Of a DNA stretch of 64,000 bases, positions 52,640 to 62,339 are shown one piece after another (the stretch's first letter is position 1; every line of letters begins with the position of its first letter). The position numbers and the translations under genes are program-made. The notes beneath the pieces are model-generated. The model was not told the origin of the DNA. It made no database searches and was given only the letters and a program-made list of their open reading frames with translations. Location of the stretch: assembly GCF_000803265.1 (NCBI RefSeq), contig NW_014575407.1, forward strand, positions 186,001 to 250,000, written 5' to 3'. The DNA comes from Ordospora colligata OC4. Its lineage: Eukaryota; Microsporidia; Ordosporidae.

Positions 52640-54871
52640 ATGAAAAGTAGGCTTGAGGAACTCCTCTTCAAACTTAAGAGCGATCCCTCAGTAATGCACG
52701 AAATAGAGTGCGAAGTTGAAAAATACATTAACCACCCAGACCTGTCGCCTGTTAAAGCACTACTTGCGTCTAACACAATGGAAGCTGTTTTCTATGCATT
52801 GAAGGTTGTTGAACAGCGAATCAAGGCCAAAAAGATGGCGGGTGTATCTTTGAGAGATGAGGCGGAGTTTATGAAAGACACAGTCAAGGATGTAAAAACA
52901 AGGAAATCGGCACAAGTGTTTGCCCTACTTGGTCTTTACGAATGGCCCAACGAGTTTCCTGAGTTTTTTTCGATCATAATTGACTTTCTTTCGTATGGAG
53001 ATAAGATGGGATACATGGTACTGGATAATTTTATGTACCTGTGCAACTACAGCCAGGAAATCAACGAGGAGAGGAAGAGCGAACTGAAGAAAGGGTGTGC
53101 AGTTATGGCAAATGCATACATGCCGTTGTTTGATGACTCTCATGCGGAACATATTATTCCTATTCTCACAGAATCACTGAAGATGATGCCAAAGACATTT
53201 GATTGTGGAATTGTGCTTAGGAGAGGAGCAGAGTTTCCAAACAAGACGATTGAGTTTTTATGTGATGGAATGAGCATGTTTGATTTAGGGGACGTGGTTG
53301 AGCTTATATCGAAGATGGAGGTGTGTCAAGGAGTGATAATGTGTTTGAATGGATTGAAGGACAAGGCGCCGAAGATCCGTAATCTATGCAAGATGTATGA
53401 CTATGTGTTCAAAGGGCTTAGGAAGGATGTGTATACATTTGGCGCATCAATAGAGTTCTGGACGAAACTTTTTGGACAAGGCAGCTCACCTGAACTTGTT
53501 GCAGAAGTACTGACGGAGGTTGTTTCGATATATCTGAGCATTGACGAATATCAGAGACAAGAAGTGGAGGGTGAGGTGTATGGGGTTTTCAACGTTGTGT
53601 GCAAGAACTATCCGAAGTGTGCCGTTGAGTTTTTGAGCATGAATGGAGACTATATAGGAAGGAAGCTTGCACTTCACTTTGTAAGGAAGGTTTTTGGAGC
53701 ACCAGGTGCAGAACTGATGACCGACGGACATGAATTGAAATTTAAGGATCCTGTTGTGTGCTGTGGACTTGCTTTGTGTAATAAGGACTTTTCAGCAGTG
53801 GAGTATATTCAATACTTTGACTTGAATGAGAAAGAGCCGTGCAAGCTGATAATCAGTATTCTTGAGATGTTTGAGCTGTCTGATGAGCAGTTAAAACATA
53901 TACTAGGCCAATGTGATGTCAAGGACAAGACGTATGCAAATGATGTGATCGCCGAGTGTCTTATGAAGCTTGGACAGGAAGAGCAGTTTAGTGGAGAATG
54001 GACACATGATGAACTCATGAGACTTTTTTTCTATCTTAAAAAGCGACCTGGGAATTTCCAACAGTACGCAAATGCATACTTTGAAGTGTTTCTGAAAAGG
54101 GAGCCGTTTGATAGGTGCTTTGCAATTCTTAAGATGTTTGGAAGCATTCCTAGCGAGGTATTACAAAGGATGTATTTTGGCATAGACACATACATGCTTA
54201 AGGACCTGGGATGCTTCAACAGGGATCTTCTTGGATACATTGATGAGCAGAGGCTGTTTATCAGAAAAGAAGTGGCAAGGCTTGTCAATGAATGGAAAGA
54301 GATTGAGGATCCTGAGGATCTTGTTTCTTGTACAAAGTCGTTAGTGCAAGCGATTAGGTATTCGATGGCTCGTTTTAAGAGCAAACATATGATGTATCCG
54401 TGTATAGATGAGCTTGTTGAGATTTTGCAGATTGATGATCCTGGCGTGGTAAGAAAGGTATCTGAGACATTCAGTATATGCCCTAATAATTTTGATACGT
54501 TTAGAGCTGTGTATTTGTTTGTACTATCGTATAATTCTGGGGCATTAGAAAGCACGCACCCATCGATTGTGGCTTCTTTAGCAATATGCATTGTACAGGA
54601 GGATGGAGCAAAGGCATTTGCAGAAGTGCTTGGAATAGATCTACAGAAATGCATCAATTTGCGAAAGGATGTAATGAAGTCTCCTACAAGACGATCACAA
54701 GCACTTATTAGAGTGTTTTTGCAAGATTACAAAGGAAAACCACTTAACTCTCTGTATGCAAACACCTTCAAAGTCGAGGGACAACACTTTTTCAAGAAGA
54801 CAGCAAAGAACGAAGCCAACGCTACTGAGTTTGAAATCAGTAGGTCTTTTTTTGAAAGTGAAATCCAATAA
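52640..54871 (+). CDS. Karyopherin-beta exportin-like HEAT-repeat protein
   Basis: This is a 743-residue all-helical protein with the N-terminal exportin pattern: DLSPVKALLASNTMEAVFYA then LKVVEQRIKAK, a block typical of the importin-beta N-terminal domain, and FALLGLYEWPNEFPEFFSII, the WP..WP.F motif of Xpo1, Xpo5 and Xpo-t. The rest is HEAT-like helices to the C terminus. It would carry tRNA, microRNA-type RNA or proteins out of the nucleus with Ran-GTP, which fits the RanGAP gene in this window. I cannot choose between exportin-t/Los1, exportin-5/Msn5 and a shortened Crm1. The ATG follows CCCTCCCTAA. Its stop codon lies in an AATAAA. Confidence 0.78.
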   Translation: MKSRLEELLFKLKSDPSVMHEIECEVEKYINHPDLSPVKALLASNTMEAVFYALKVVEQRIKAKKMAGVSLRDEAEFMKDTVKDVKTRKSAQVFALLGLYEWPNEFPEFFSIIIDFLSYGDKMGYMVLDNFMYLCNYSQEINEERKSELKKGCAVMANAYMPLFDDSHAEHIIPILTESLKMMPKTFDCGIVLRRGAEFPNKTIEFLCDGMSMFDLGDVVELISKMEVCQGVIMCLNGLKDKAPKIRNLCKMYDYVFKGLRKDVYTFGASIEFWTKLFGQGSSPELVAEVLTEVVSIYLSIDEYQRQEVEGEVYGVFNVVCKNYPKCAVEFLSMNGDYIGRKLALHFVRKVFGAPGAELMTDGHELKFKDPVVCCGLALCNKDFSAVEYIQYFDLNEKEPCKLIISILEMFELSDEQLKHILGQCDVKDKTYANDVIAECLMKLGQEEQFSGEWTHDELMRLFFYLKKRPGNFQQYANAYFEVFLKREPFDRCFAILKMFGSIPSEVLQRMYFGIDTYMLKDLGCFNRDLLGYIDEQRLFIRKEVARLVNEWKEIEDPEDLVSCTKSLVQAIRYSMARFKSKHMMYPCIDELVEILQIDDPGVVRKVSETFSICPNNFDTFRAVYLFVLSYNSGALESTHPSIVASLAICIVQEDGAKAFAEVLGIDLQKCINLRKDVMKSPTRRSQALIRVFLQDYKGKPLNSLYANTFKVEGQHFFKKTAKNEANATEFEISRSFFESEIQ

Positions 54872-54875
54872 ATCT

Positions 54876-55436
54876 TTAATTTTCAGATACTCTTATCAAG
54901 CCTGAGGACTGCATGATACAAAGGACAGGTAGTTTTTTTTCCTTTAGTCTTTTCCCGAAGAACTTAAGGATGGCTGCCTTTGAAGCATCGATTGTATCTT
55001 TTTGTTCGCACACAACATAGTCTTCAGTCAGCTGCATTTGTCCATCCTTGCAAGAAACTGGCAGGAGTTCCTGTATATTTTTGTTTCTGACGGCCTGTTT
55101 TTCTATGATACCGCGATGCTGAGCAACATCATTTTCTTCAAGAAAATCCATGTAGTGATATGACTTTATGGTTTCCATTGCAGCTTCTCGTCCAAATACA
55201 AGAAAGTATGTTCCCTTTGGCACAGATGGGATGTTGTAAAGTGCACTTGCCATCTTCTTCTTAACAAAAAGAATTTTTGCTTTTCCTTCAAACTCCTCTC
55301 TCATCTTCTTGATCATAATATTCGGAAGATCCGGATTTGTAACGAATGCCACACATGGATAGTCTTCTGCATACTTCTTGATTTTCTCCAGATCATTATT
55401 TCGTCTTTCCTTATTTTTCTTTGAAACGGTTCCCAT
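54876..55436 (-). CDS. MRT4: Ribosome assembly factor Mrt4 (P0-like)
   Basis: Mrt4 is a P0/uL10 paralogue that occupies the P-stalk rRNA site during 60S assembly and is later replaced by P0. The 186-residue protein fits Mrt4 rather than P0: start GTVSKKNKERRNNDLEKIKK, then CVAFVTNPDLPN, RGIIEKQAV and DYVVCEQKDTIDASKAAILK. The acidic P-protein tail of P0 is lacking. The ATG follows CCCCTAGT. The gene is convergent with the exportin gene, only 4 bp separating the two stop codons. With Nog1, Ytm1 and Fcf1 it forms part of the ribosome-assembly theme of the window. Confidence 0.85.
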   Translation of the reverse strand: MGTVSKKNKERRNNDLEKIKKYAEDYPCVAFVTNPDLPNIMIKKMREEFEGKAKILFVKKKMASALYNIPSVPKGTYFLVFGREAAMETIKSYHYMDFLEENDVAQHRGIIEKQAVRNKNIQELLPVSCKDGQMQLTEDYVVCEQKDTIDASKAAILKFFGKRLKEKKLPVLCIMQSSGLIRVSEN

Positions 55437-55690
55437 ACTAGGGGATATGCATTTTTCTATTCATAATGGGATGTGTTTTTCTATCATGTTATGCTATGCT
55501 GTTCGTAATGTATATAAGTTTCATTTATGGCAGTATGAATTTTACTATCATGTTATGGTATTCATAATGATAAACCTTTAATTCACATTGTTAAGCTTTC
55601 CCATTACAATGCATAGCATATGATGCATCTATTTAGCTTAAATAAGGCGATTGCAATTATGACCTGGCTTTATGTACTGTAATATGTGCT

Positions 55691-55960
55691 TCAGATAACA
55701 CCTATGTTTTTCATGATGAATACTAGAATTACAGACGAGACAATGAACATCACCACTGCAAACCATGTCAGTACAATGCTTACTTTTGCATCTCTTTGAT
55801 ACGTATCTACATACATTGCTTTGCTTGGATTAAGTATCACAAAGTGCGCTTCATCATCTGCATTCAAGTGCAAATTGCTCTTTCGTATCTCTTCGGCCCT
55901 TCTATCTATCTGTGCAATGAGTCTGCTCTTATGCTCATTTCCTATAATCAGGTTCAACAT
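55691..55960 (-). CDS. Small tail-anchored hypothetical protein, 89 aa
   Basis: This ORF encodes a charged N terminus (MLNLIIGNEHKSRLIAQIDR) with a heptad-like segment, a loop, and a C-terminal membrane helix VLTWFAVVMFIVSSVILVFI followed by MKNIGVI. The layout of a short helix plus C-terminal anchor resembles a SNARE or another tail-anchored ER/Golgi protein, but the zero-layer residue and heptads are not convincing. The start has no CCC/GGG next to it. It is placed alone in 750 bp between Mrt4 and the phosphatase gene, so I regard it as likely but unproven. Confidence 0.5.
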   Translation of the reverse strand: MLNLIIGNEHKSRLIAQIDRRAEEIRKSNLHLNADDEAHFVILNPSKAMYVDTYQRDAKVSIVLTWFAVVMFIVSSVILVFIMKNIGVI

Positions 55961-56211
55961 ACAGTCTCCTCACTTCAAGTTATTATATTGTTTAAGGAGG
56001 ATTAAGGAGTGTACTCACGTCCCTTTATTTGAAAGGAGGCTTATGCATCTAAAAATAGTGATGGTGTTATTTAATGCAAGAACCTGTGAATCTTTGAACC
56101 TGCATTATCACAAGTGATAATATATGCATAATATTGAAATAAAGCAAACGTGCCACTTGCTGCAGTTTTCTGTTTCAGGTTTTGTTTTTTAGTATGGACA
56201 GGGGCAACAGT

Positions 56212-57411
56212 ATGACTCTACTTCAGAAGAGACTGAATGCATTCTTCAAGCTCAATCAGGAACGAATCCAGCATGGAGACATAACAATTGCAATGGGAAA
56301 TGAGGCATGTGACCTTGATTCATTCATCAGCTCTCTGGTTGTAGCATATGCTGAAGATGCGATTCATGTGGTCAACATGAAAAAAGATGTATTCATGGCA
56401 AAAGGAGAACTGATGTGGATCTGTAGTAAGTTTGAGATAGATGTCAATGACCTAGTGTTTTTTACAAAGCCTTCACTACACTTTTCTAAAAAGGCAAGAA
56501 AACTTGGTGCATACTTTGAATTTGAAGGCGAGAAGCATCAGGTAACAGGAAAGAAAATCAAATTATTGCTGACTGACCACTGCAAGCCTGCTGATGTGTT
56601 TGATGATTGTGAAATTGAGCTGATAATTGACCACCACGCACTTTCCTCACATGTTTCACCAGCAAAAAGAATGTACATAGACCTGGATGTTGGATCAGCA
56701 ACTACGCTGGTTTCTAAATACCTGGGAGACGATCTTACAAAGAAAACACACTGTAGCACACTTTCAAAAAGATCAAACAAAGTGAGAGACATGGATCAGG
56801 AAACACTTTGCTCTGCATTTGCAAGGCTTTTACTGATTCCCATTCTTATTGACACTGGGTACCTTAAGAGACGCACAAGCCATTTTGATGTCTTTGAATA
56901 CAGGAAGCTAAAAACGATGGCCGGTATAAGTAAGAAAGAACTGAAGTGCATAGTCAAGGAGCTGAAGTGTGCAAGGCACAATGACTATGAGCACGAGACA
57001 AGCCTTATTCTACAGAAAGACTTCAAAATGTTCAGTCATAGGAAGTTTGTATTTGGAGGATCTACAGTTAAGTATTCGTTTGAGGACTGGGTAGATAGAG
57101 AAGGCAAGGAAATATCAGGAGTGCCTCTGAAGGAGATAGGAATGGCATTGATGCTACAAATAGAAAGCTTCCGCAAATCCATGGGACTTGACTTCTTCTT
57201 TGTTGCAACGAAGAACAAAGGAATCAGAAGTATAATATTTTCAAGCTTTCCATTCATGAAGAGCCTTGTGAGTAGGAATGGATTAAAGGCCATAAACTAC
57301 AAAGGGCTTGAATACTACAATGCAGACAAGAAATTTACCAGGAAGATCCTTGTTCCAGAAGTTATCGATATTATTGATAGCTATGTTCAAGGAGTGTTCA
57401 GCAATGACTAA
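56212..57411 (+). CDS. DHH-family phosphoesterase, exopolyphosphatase (Ppx1/prune-like)
   Basis: This is a metal-dependent phosphoesterase that probably cleaves inorganic polyphosphate or pyrophosphate in the cytosol. Motif I is IAMGNEACDLDSFISSL (family GNE..D.DS). Motif II is TDHCKPADVF, and motif III is the DHH signature IIDHHALS. DLDVGSATTLVSKYL (family: D..VGSC.TLV) is next, with ILIDTGYLK further on. The DHHA2 domain fills the C-terminal half (VPLKEIGMALMLQIESF, VATKNKG). The length is about 399 aa, like yeast Ppx1. An in-frame ATG exists at 56194; the one at 56212 is 8 bp after GGGG and is preferred. Confidence 0.88.
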   Translation: MTLLQKRLNAFFKLNQERIQHGDITIAMGNEACDLDSFISSLVVAYAEDAIHVVNMKKDVFMAKGELMWICSKFEIDVNDLVFFTKPSLHFSKKARKLGAYFEFEGEKHQVTGKKIKLLLTDHCKPADVFDDCEIELIIDHHALSSHVSPAKRMYIDLDVGSATTLVSKYLGDDLTKKTHCSTLSKRSNKVRDMDQETLCSAFARLLLIPILIDTGYLKRRTSHFDVFEYRKLKTMAGISKKELKCIVKELKCARHNDYEHETSLILQKDFKMFSHRKFVFGGSTVKYSFEDWVDREGKEISGVPLKEIGMALMLQIESFRKSMGLDFFFVATKNKGIRSIIFSSFPFMKSLVSRNGLKAINYKGLEYYNADKKFTRKILVPEVIDIIDSYVQGVFSND

Positions 57412-57618
57412 ATAAAGCTTGATATAACATTATTATTTAGTTTACAATGAGATTTATTATTGTTTATATAATTAAAACAGTTAAGATATTTATATTTGCA
57501 AGGATTGAATCACTGATCATAAATAAATCAGATACACTGTTATTATCTAATACTTCACAATTTGTTTATTACAATACAATATCAGCTGAAAGGTCCTGAT
57601 GCTGTTTCAGTAGGCATA

Positions 57619-58230
57619 TCAAGAGTCATGTTCTCTATTAAATGAGATATCAAAGGCATTTCTATAATCGCTTGGATGCACAGTATTTCCAGTTGCATCA
57701 GGAACGTCGCCAATCCCTCGGCATTCCCGTGCATAAAAGTCTTGCTGATGAATCTGTGTTGCCGGCCCATTCATCATCATTCGCTCATTAAACATATGCT
57801 GCTGCATATATGCTTCCTGAGGCTCTGAGTCAATGTCTTCTCGGCTTTGCATCTTTTCTGATCCAATGCTATTGAAAACATGAGCAAAGTCATTCCTAGG
57901 AACGACATATATCAAAAAGTCAAATATTTCCGAAGTCTTCACCGCTGCTGTCAGATCAGACTTCTGCAGAATCCTCCGGTTGTTTTCCTCCGTGTTTATC
58001 CAGGCACGAAGCGTAAGCTCTTCAACAAATTTCTCAGTCACCATTGAAAACAAAATCGGTACTTCTGATGCCACCATCCGCACTCCCTCCTCAACCTTCA
58101 TCAGTCTTTTGATCCTTGCCAGCGGCAAACTCAGCTCCTTAAGTATTATCCTATCCTCCGCAGACTCCTTGAATACCTGATGCCAGAACTTACTGATCCT
58201 TTCGTTTGATAGGCTGTAACTACTCTTCAT
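57619..58230 (-). CDS. CCAAT-binding factor subunit NF-YC/Hap5
   Basis: NF-YC is a histone-fold subunit that, with NF-YB and NF-YA, binds CCAAT boxes. The fold is nearly canonical: LSLPLARIKRLMKVEEGVRM, then VASEVPILFSMVTEKFVEEL with TLRAWINTEENNRRILQKSD, and EIFDFLIYVVPR (NF-YC: ELPLARIKKIMK..., ELTLRAW.HTE.NKRRTLQ..D, FDFLIDIVPR). The N-terminal 30 residues and the Gln/Met-rich C terminus (residues 130-203) are lineage-specific. The total is 203 aa. The ATG follows TGAAGGG directly. NF-YA and NF-YB are not in the window. Confidence 0.94.
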   Translation of the reverse strand: MKSSYSLSNERISKFWHQVFKESAEDRIILKELSLPLARIKRLMKVEEGVRMVASEVPILFSMVTEKFVEELTLRAWINTEENNRRILQKSDLTAAVKTSEIFDFLIYVVPRNDFAHVFNSIGSEKMQSREDIDSEPQEAYMQQHMFNERMMMNGPATQIHQQDFYARECRGIGDVPDATGNTVHPSDYRNAFDISFNREHDS

Positions 58231-58336
58231 CCCTTCAATTCGTCAATACAAGTTAAATATGTTTTCTAACACAAAACATGTTTCAAATCATTTAAACAAT
58301 CCAAATCTTTAATGTTACACTTCTCTCCTCCAGGTA

Positions 58337-59713
58337 TCATTCACTTTCAAAACTTACTTGTAATACCTCATTCCCTACAGATTTATCAATTTTCCTTACT
58401 GCATATCTCACTGATCCTTGCACTTTTACCCTTTCATTCTCACCATACCTACTTGGATTCACAACTATGTATGCGCCAGACCCCTCTGTTCCTTCATAAT
58501 CAGGTGCTGAAAAAATAGTCACTACATGCCCATCATGATGCATTTTATATCCATCATCTACCGCTTGGTGGCTCCGAACAAGCAATTCAATTCCATTATC
58601 TTCAAAAAACCTCTCTGTTATGCTTTTTCCGAATATAATACCTGCTCCTCGTTCACTCTCCTTCGTTCCTTCAATCTCATCAGGATCAGACCATAACAAC
58701 CCTCTCAACACTACATCAGTGTATGAATTTGTCATCCTGTACATCTCTTGCACCTTTTCAAGTATCACAGGCTCCTCAGGCAACCCTCCATGAACCACAA
58801 ACACCTTATCATTGACCACAACCGCTATTGGCAATGCCTGGAACACATTCTGGAACTTTTGATACAAAAAATCACCGTTGAATGTATATTTCCTGTTCAT
58901 CTCTTCATAAAATCCATATTTCCTGTTGATCTGCAAAAGCTCATGGTTACCTCGTGTCATTAAAAAGCGATTCGGAAGTAGGATACTTAATGAAAGTAGA
59001 AAAATAAAGTTCTCTACTGAATGCGATCCTCGATCAACATAATCTCCGTTGAAAATAAAAACATTCTCTTGATTATACACTTGATTAAAAACATTCAATA
59101 CATCAAAGTATTGTCCATGCGTATCTCCAAAAATCAACACTTCATATTGACTATCAATATATACAACATTCTCCCTCCCAAGAAGAATGCTTTCTCCTTG
59201 AGATAAAATACGCTCTATAACTGGCGCAGCAATAATATCTCCATTTGCAATTTTGCTACACATTTCATGCAAGTCATCCCATGCCAGTCCACTTTCCACT
59301 CCAATCGTCTTGTAATTCAGCTTCATCCTTGAAACCAGATATTCAATCTCAGACATGTTCTTTTTATTGCTTCCAATCTTGTCATACATGCTCTTAAACT
59401 CCTTGGCCATTCCCAACCTCAAATACAATGCGCATATCCGCTGCATTGCCTTATCATTCTCTAAATATTTTAGCGACTCAAGTGCAAAAGACAGAGACTT
59501 ACGAAAGTTACCTCGCTTGTAATGAACAGTAGAGATGTTGTATGCCAATAAAGACATCTGCTCAGAAAGTGCGGTATCTCCATTAGATACAGAAGCACAT
59601 CCAGATGCCTTCAGAAGAGAAGATTCGTACATCTTTAACGCCTCGCCCATCTTCTTCTGTCTGAAAAGATCATTTGCTTGCTGTCTACTTTGCTCAATCT
59701 CTCTTATATCCAT
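58337..59713 (-). CDS. Serine/threonine protein phosphatase 5 (PP5/Ppt1) with TPR domain
   Basis: PP5 is the Hsp90-associated PPP phosphatase. Residues 5-130 form an N-terminal TPR domain (ANDLFRQKKMGEALKMYESS begins the first repeat). The catalytic domain has all PPP motifs: FGDTHGQY, NGDYVDRGSHSVE, TRGNHELLQINRKYG, HGGLP, GLLWSDPDE, RSHQAVDDGY and FSAPDYEG. The combination of an N-terminal TPR with this catalytic core is unique to PP5. The length is 458 aa (human 499). The ATG follows GCCCTTGA. Confidence 0.96.
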   Translation of the reverse strand: MDIREIEQSRQQANDLFRQKKMGEALKMYESSLLKASGCASVSNGDTALSEQMSLLAYNISTVHYKRGNFRKSLSFALESLKYLENDKAMQRICALYLRLGMAKEFKSMYDKIGSNKKNMSEIEYLVSRMKLNYKTIGVESGLAWDDLHEMCSKIANGDIIAAPVIERILSQGESILLGRENVVYIDSQYEVLIFGDTHGQYFDVLNVFNQVYNQENVFIFNGDYVDRGSHSVENFIFLLSLSILLPNRFLMTRGNHELLQINRKYGFYEEMNRKYTFNGDFLYQKFQNVFQALPIAVVVNDKVFVVHGGLPEEPVILEKVQEMYRMTNSYTDVVLRGLLWSDPDEIEGTKESERGAGIIFGKSITERFFEDNGIELLVRSHQAVDDGYKMHHDGHVVTIFSAPDYEGTEGSGAYIVVNPSRYGENERVKVQGSVRYAVRKIDKSVGNEVLQVSFESE

Positions 59714-59909
59714 TCAAGGGCTCTTGCATACTGATTTATACATCAATTCAATCATTTTCATCATAACTATATTCAGGCATTGGCCTACACACCCAATCCA
59801 AAAACCTTACCATTAATTGGAGCTTGATCATGCCATGCGCCAATAAACACACTCTTGCTTTCAATCGCATTCATGCCTAAGAATAAAATCCACATATGTG
59901 TAAACAATC

Positions 59910-60794
59910 ATGGGGATCACATTCCCATTCATACTCATGAATATTTTCATTATATACACCGCATCATGCCGTACGGTATTAAGAACTGAGGATATTAATG
60001 CCATAGATCAAGTAGATAGTGATAAAGTTAAAGGTATGAACGGAGCATTATCAAATAATGATGATAATGTTGAAGCCATAGACCAACCAGATAATGATAA
60101 AGCTGATGCCATGGACAGAGCAATAATATTAAATAATAATGACATTGGTGTTATGGACAAAACAATAGCAGAAGAACAGTTCTCAAAGGCATTTTGTGAT
60201 ACAATAGATGTAGAGGACAATAGACGTGTGGATGCACAAACATACTTCTCAGTAGCCAGAAAAGTACTCGAAATTCTACTCGAAGACGGCAACCATTATA
60301 TTGAGAAAATCATCGAAGACATTTTCAAAACTCCATTGCATTCCACTCAAACAGGCAATGATGCAAAGCTCCAGGAAAGAGTAAAAAACAAGCTACTAGA
60401 TATGATCAAACAAATAATCATTAACCTGCAAATAATGCTCTTTGATAATCCGGAAGGACTTAGAATCATCTTGAACACAAATACGAATAACGAAGAAGAC
60501 ATGATTACACAAAAACTCCCAAAAGAGCTTGGAAAGGAACTCCTTGCCATGGACAGCATTCCTGGATTTCTAATCGGCCACGAAATCGGCAATTACCAAA
60601 ATATCATTGAAATATCAAATGAAATCAACCAAAAAAACGAAGCTTTCAAACTCAAGATCACTGTTCCAATATACAAAGGCTGGAAAAGCGCAGGAGATCC
60701 CACCTGTTGCATATCAACCTACATACTCTATGCAGTATTCTGCGTAGGTTTGAAGGCAGAGCCTTACTCCAGAACCCAAAGCACAAGCGTTTAA
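59910..60794 (+). CDS. Putative secreted protein with acidic N-terminal repeats
   Basis: I do not recognise this protein. It begins with a strong signal peptide, MGITFPFILMNIFIIYTASC, cleaved near residue 20. Next come about 60 residues of imperfect acidic repeats: INAIDQVDSDKVKGMNGALS, then VEAIDQPDNDKADAMDRAII, then a third shorter copy with IGVMDKTIAEEQF; each unit is about 25 residues. The remaining 200 residues are helical, with Asn- and Glu-rich segments and four Cys, including a pair near the C terminus (DPTCCISTYILYAVFC). It has no ER-retention signal and ends SRTQSTSV. The total is 294 aa. It is probably exported or in the spore wall or host interface. Confidence 0.7.
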   Translation: MGITFPFILMNIFIIYTASCRTVLRTEDINAIDQVDSDKVKGMNGALSNNDDNVEAIDQPDNDKADAMDRAIILNNNDIGVMDKTIAEEQFSKAFCDTIDVEDNRRVDAQTYFSVARKVLEILLEDGNHYIEKIIEDIFKTPLHSTQTGNDAKLQERVKNKLLDMIKQIIINLQIMLFDNPEGLRIILNTNTNNEEDMITQKLPKELGKELLAMDSIPGFLIGHEIGNYQNIIEISNEINQKNEAFKLKITVPIYKGWKSAGDPTCCISTYILYAVFCVGLKAEPYSRTQSTSV

Positions 60795-60941
60795 ATAAAA
60801 TGTATATCCTAAACATAATAAATCTTACAACAACTAATTTCATCAAAATCTTTATTAACAGCACTTAGGTTATACACCGTCAGCTTAGCTCGTAACAAGT
60901 GCTTAGAATAATCATAGATACTCAAATACTCAATGTCACTT

Positions 60942-62321
60942 CTACTTCCTCCTTTTGCTAGGCGAATCAAACCTGTTGATAAACACCGTCTTATTAACTA
61001 TCCTGTTATCTATCTCGTGCTTAAGGCATTCTTTATATCCTACTCCTCCACATATAAATTCCCCAAATTGCTCCTCATACTCATCGATGCTCTTAAGTAT
61101 CATCTCCTCAATCTTTATAAGGTTAGGATAAGCACTGTTTCGGAACTTCTCTTCATTTATCAGTTGAAATGATGATCTAAATAACCTTCGTGGATCAGAC
61201 GCTTCCTTTTCAAACTCATTCATTCTGTCCACAAGCTCAGACCTCTTGTCAATCAGTGACTTTATCAATACAAAAAGCTCTTTCTTACTCTCAAGCTCCC
61301 CAATAATCTTTGTCATCTCTTCCACTCCCTCTTCAGTCCTCTCGTAATCTATAATATTCATCCCAAACATCTCAAAAAGGCTCTTCAACACATCCTTCTT
61401 CTTTTCATATATCTCATCTAATCGTCTTCGTTGCTCTTCTCCAAGATATTCATTATACTCTTCAAGCCTTGTAATGTTTTCTTCACTCAAGTTCATAGCC
61501 ACCTCTTTACAATCAACATCCAGACGGACCTCTTTCCTCCTTATTTGCTCCTCAAGCATTACAACCTTGCTTATTCTCATCTCAACCTCCTTGTTATACT
61601 TCTTATGTAGCTCTTCAAGCACAAAAATCTTCTGATCAATTCGTACCTCAAGATCCGTCACACTCAATCTTGACAAAAATACACACAGCTCTCCATACAA
61701 CCTATTCCTTTTCTTTTCTCTTCTTTCCTTCTCACTCTTCAACATGTCTCTATTTGCTTCTAACTCTCTCAAACGCTGTAAAGAAACTTCTCCAACATAC
61801 TCCTCGTCTTTTCTTTCCATCTTTCCAAAATACTCTCCTTCTCCATTCATACACACAATCGCCTGAAACTCAATATCAGGAACCTCATCAAGTATTTCCT
61901 TAATCTCGTCCATCACCCGTTCCATCTTTTCATTAACTCCTCTACGTACTATTGCCACTCTTCCTATCTCATTCTCCACATATGCCTTCATTAGCTCCAG
62001 ATTACACAAATTCGGCATTTGTGGCTCTACACATTCCATAAGTACGCATTCCTTGTTCAATAGGTCCACACTCATTCTAATCTCTTCTTCAGCGCGTCTT
62101 CTTCTACATTCAAAATCAGAAATCACCTCTTCAATCACCGTCACCACTCTATCAATGTCCTGCCTAAACCAATCAAATGGATGCTTCTTAATCCCTTCCA
62201 ACGGCATCTGCACCACCATGCTATCATACAGCTTCTCCATCTTTTCCTCCACCCTTCTGATTTCAAATGAATCCATCACTCCCAACGCCTCGCAGGGATC
62301 AAATTTTTGCTCCAAAGCCAT
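60942..62321 (-). CDS. Microtubule-bundling protein Ase1/PRC1/MAP65
   Basis: Ase1/PRC1 cross-links antiparallel microtubules of the spindle midzone. The 459-residue protein is a nearly continuous coiled coil with the family's spectrin-like microtubule-binding domain at the end: MNEFEKEASDPRRLFRSSFQ, then LINEEKFRNSAYPNL, corresponding to the MAP65 signature FE..A.DP.R.........LL.EE..R......LP. The start at 62321 is the first ATG of the frame; a second, at 62276 (Met17 of the frame), follows TTGGGAGTG and is an alternative. The gene is 18 bp downstream of the Pol III subunit gene on the same strand. Confidence 0.85.
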   Translation of the reverse strand: MALEQKFDPCEALGVMDSFEIRRVEEKMEKLYDSMVVQMPLEGIKKHPFDWFRQDIDRVVTVIEEVISDFECRRRRAEEEIRMSVDLLNKECVLMECVEPQMPNLCNLELMKAYVENEIGRVAIVRRGVNEKMERVMDEIKEILDEVPDIEFQAIVCMNGEGEYFGKMERKDEEYVGEVSLQRLRELEANRDMLKSEKERREKKRNRLYGELCVFLSRLSVTDLEVRIDQKIFVLEELHKKYNKEVEMRISKVVMLEEQIRRKEVRLDVDCKEVAMNLSEENITRLEEYNEYLGEEQRRRLDEIYEKKKDVLKSLFEMFGMNIIDYERTEEGVEEMTKIIGELESKKELFVLIKSLIDKRSELVDRMNEFEKEASDPRRLFRSSFQLINEEKFRNSAYPNLIKIEEMILKSIDEYEEQFGEFICGGVGYKECLKHEIDNRIVNKTVFINRFDSPSKRRK

Positions 62322-62339
62322 CAAACACTTCTTTGCAAA

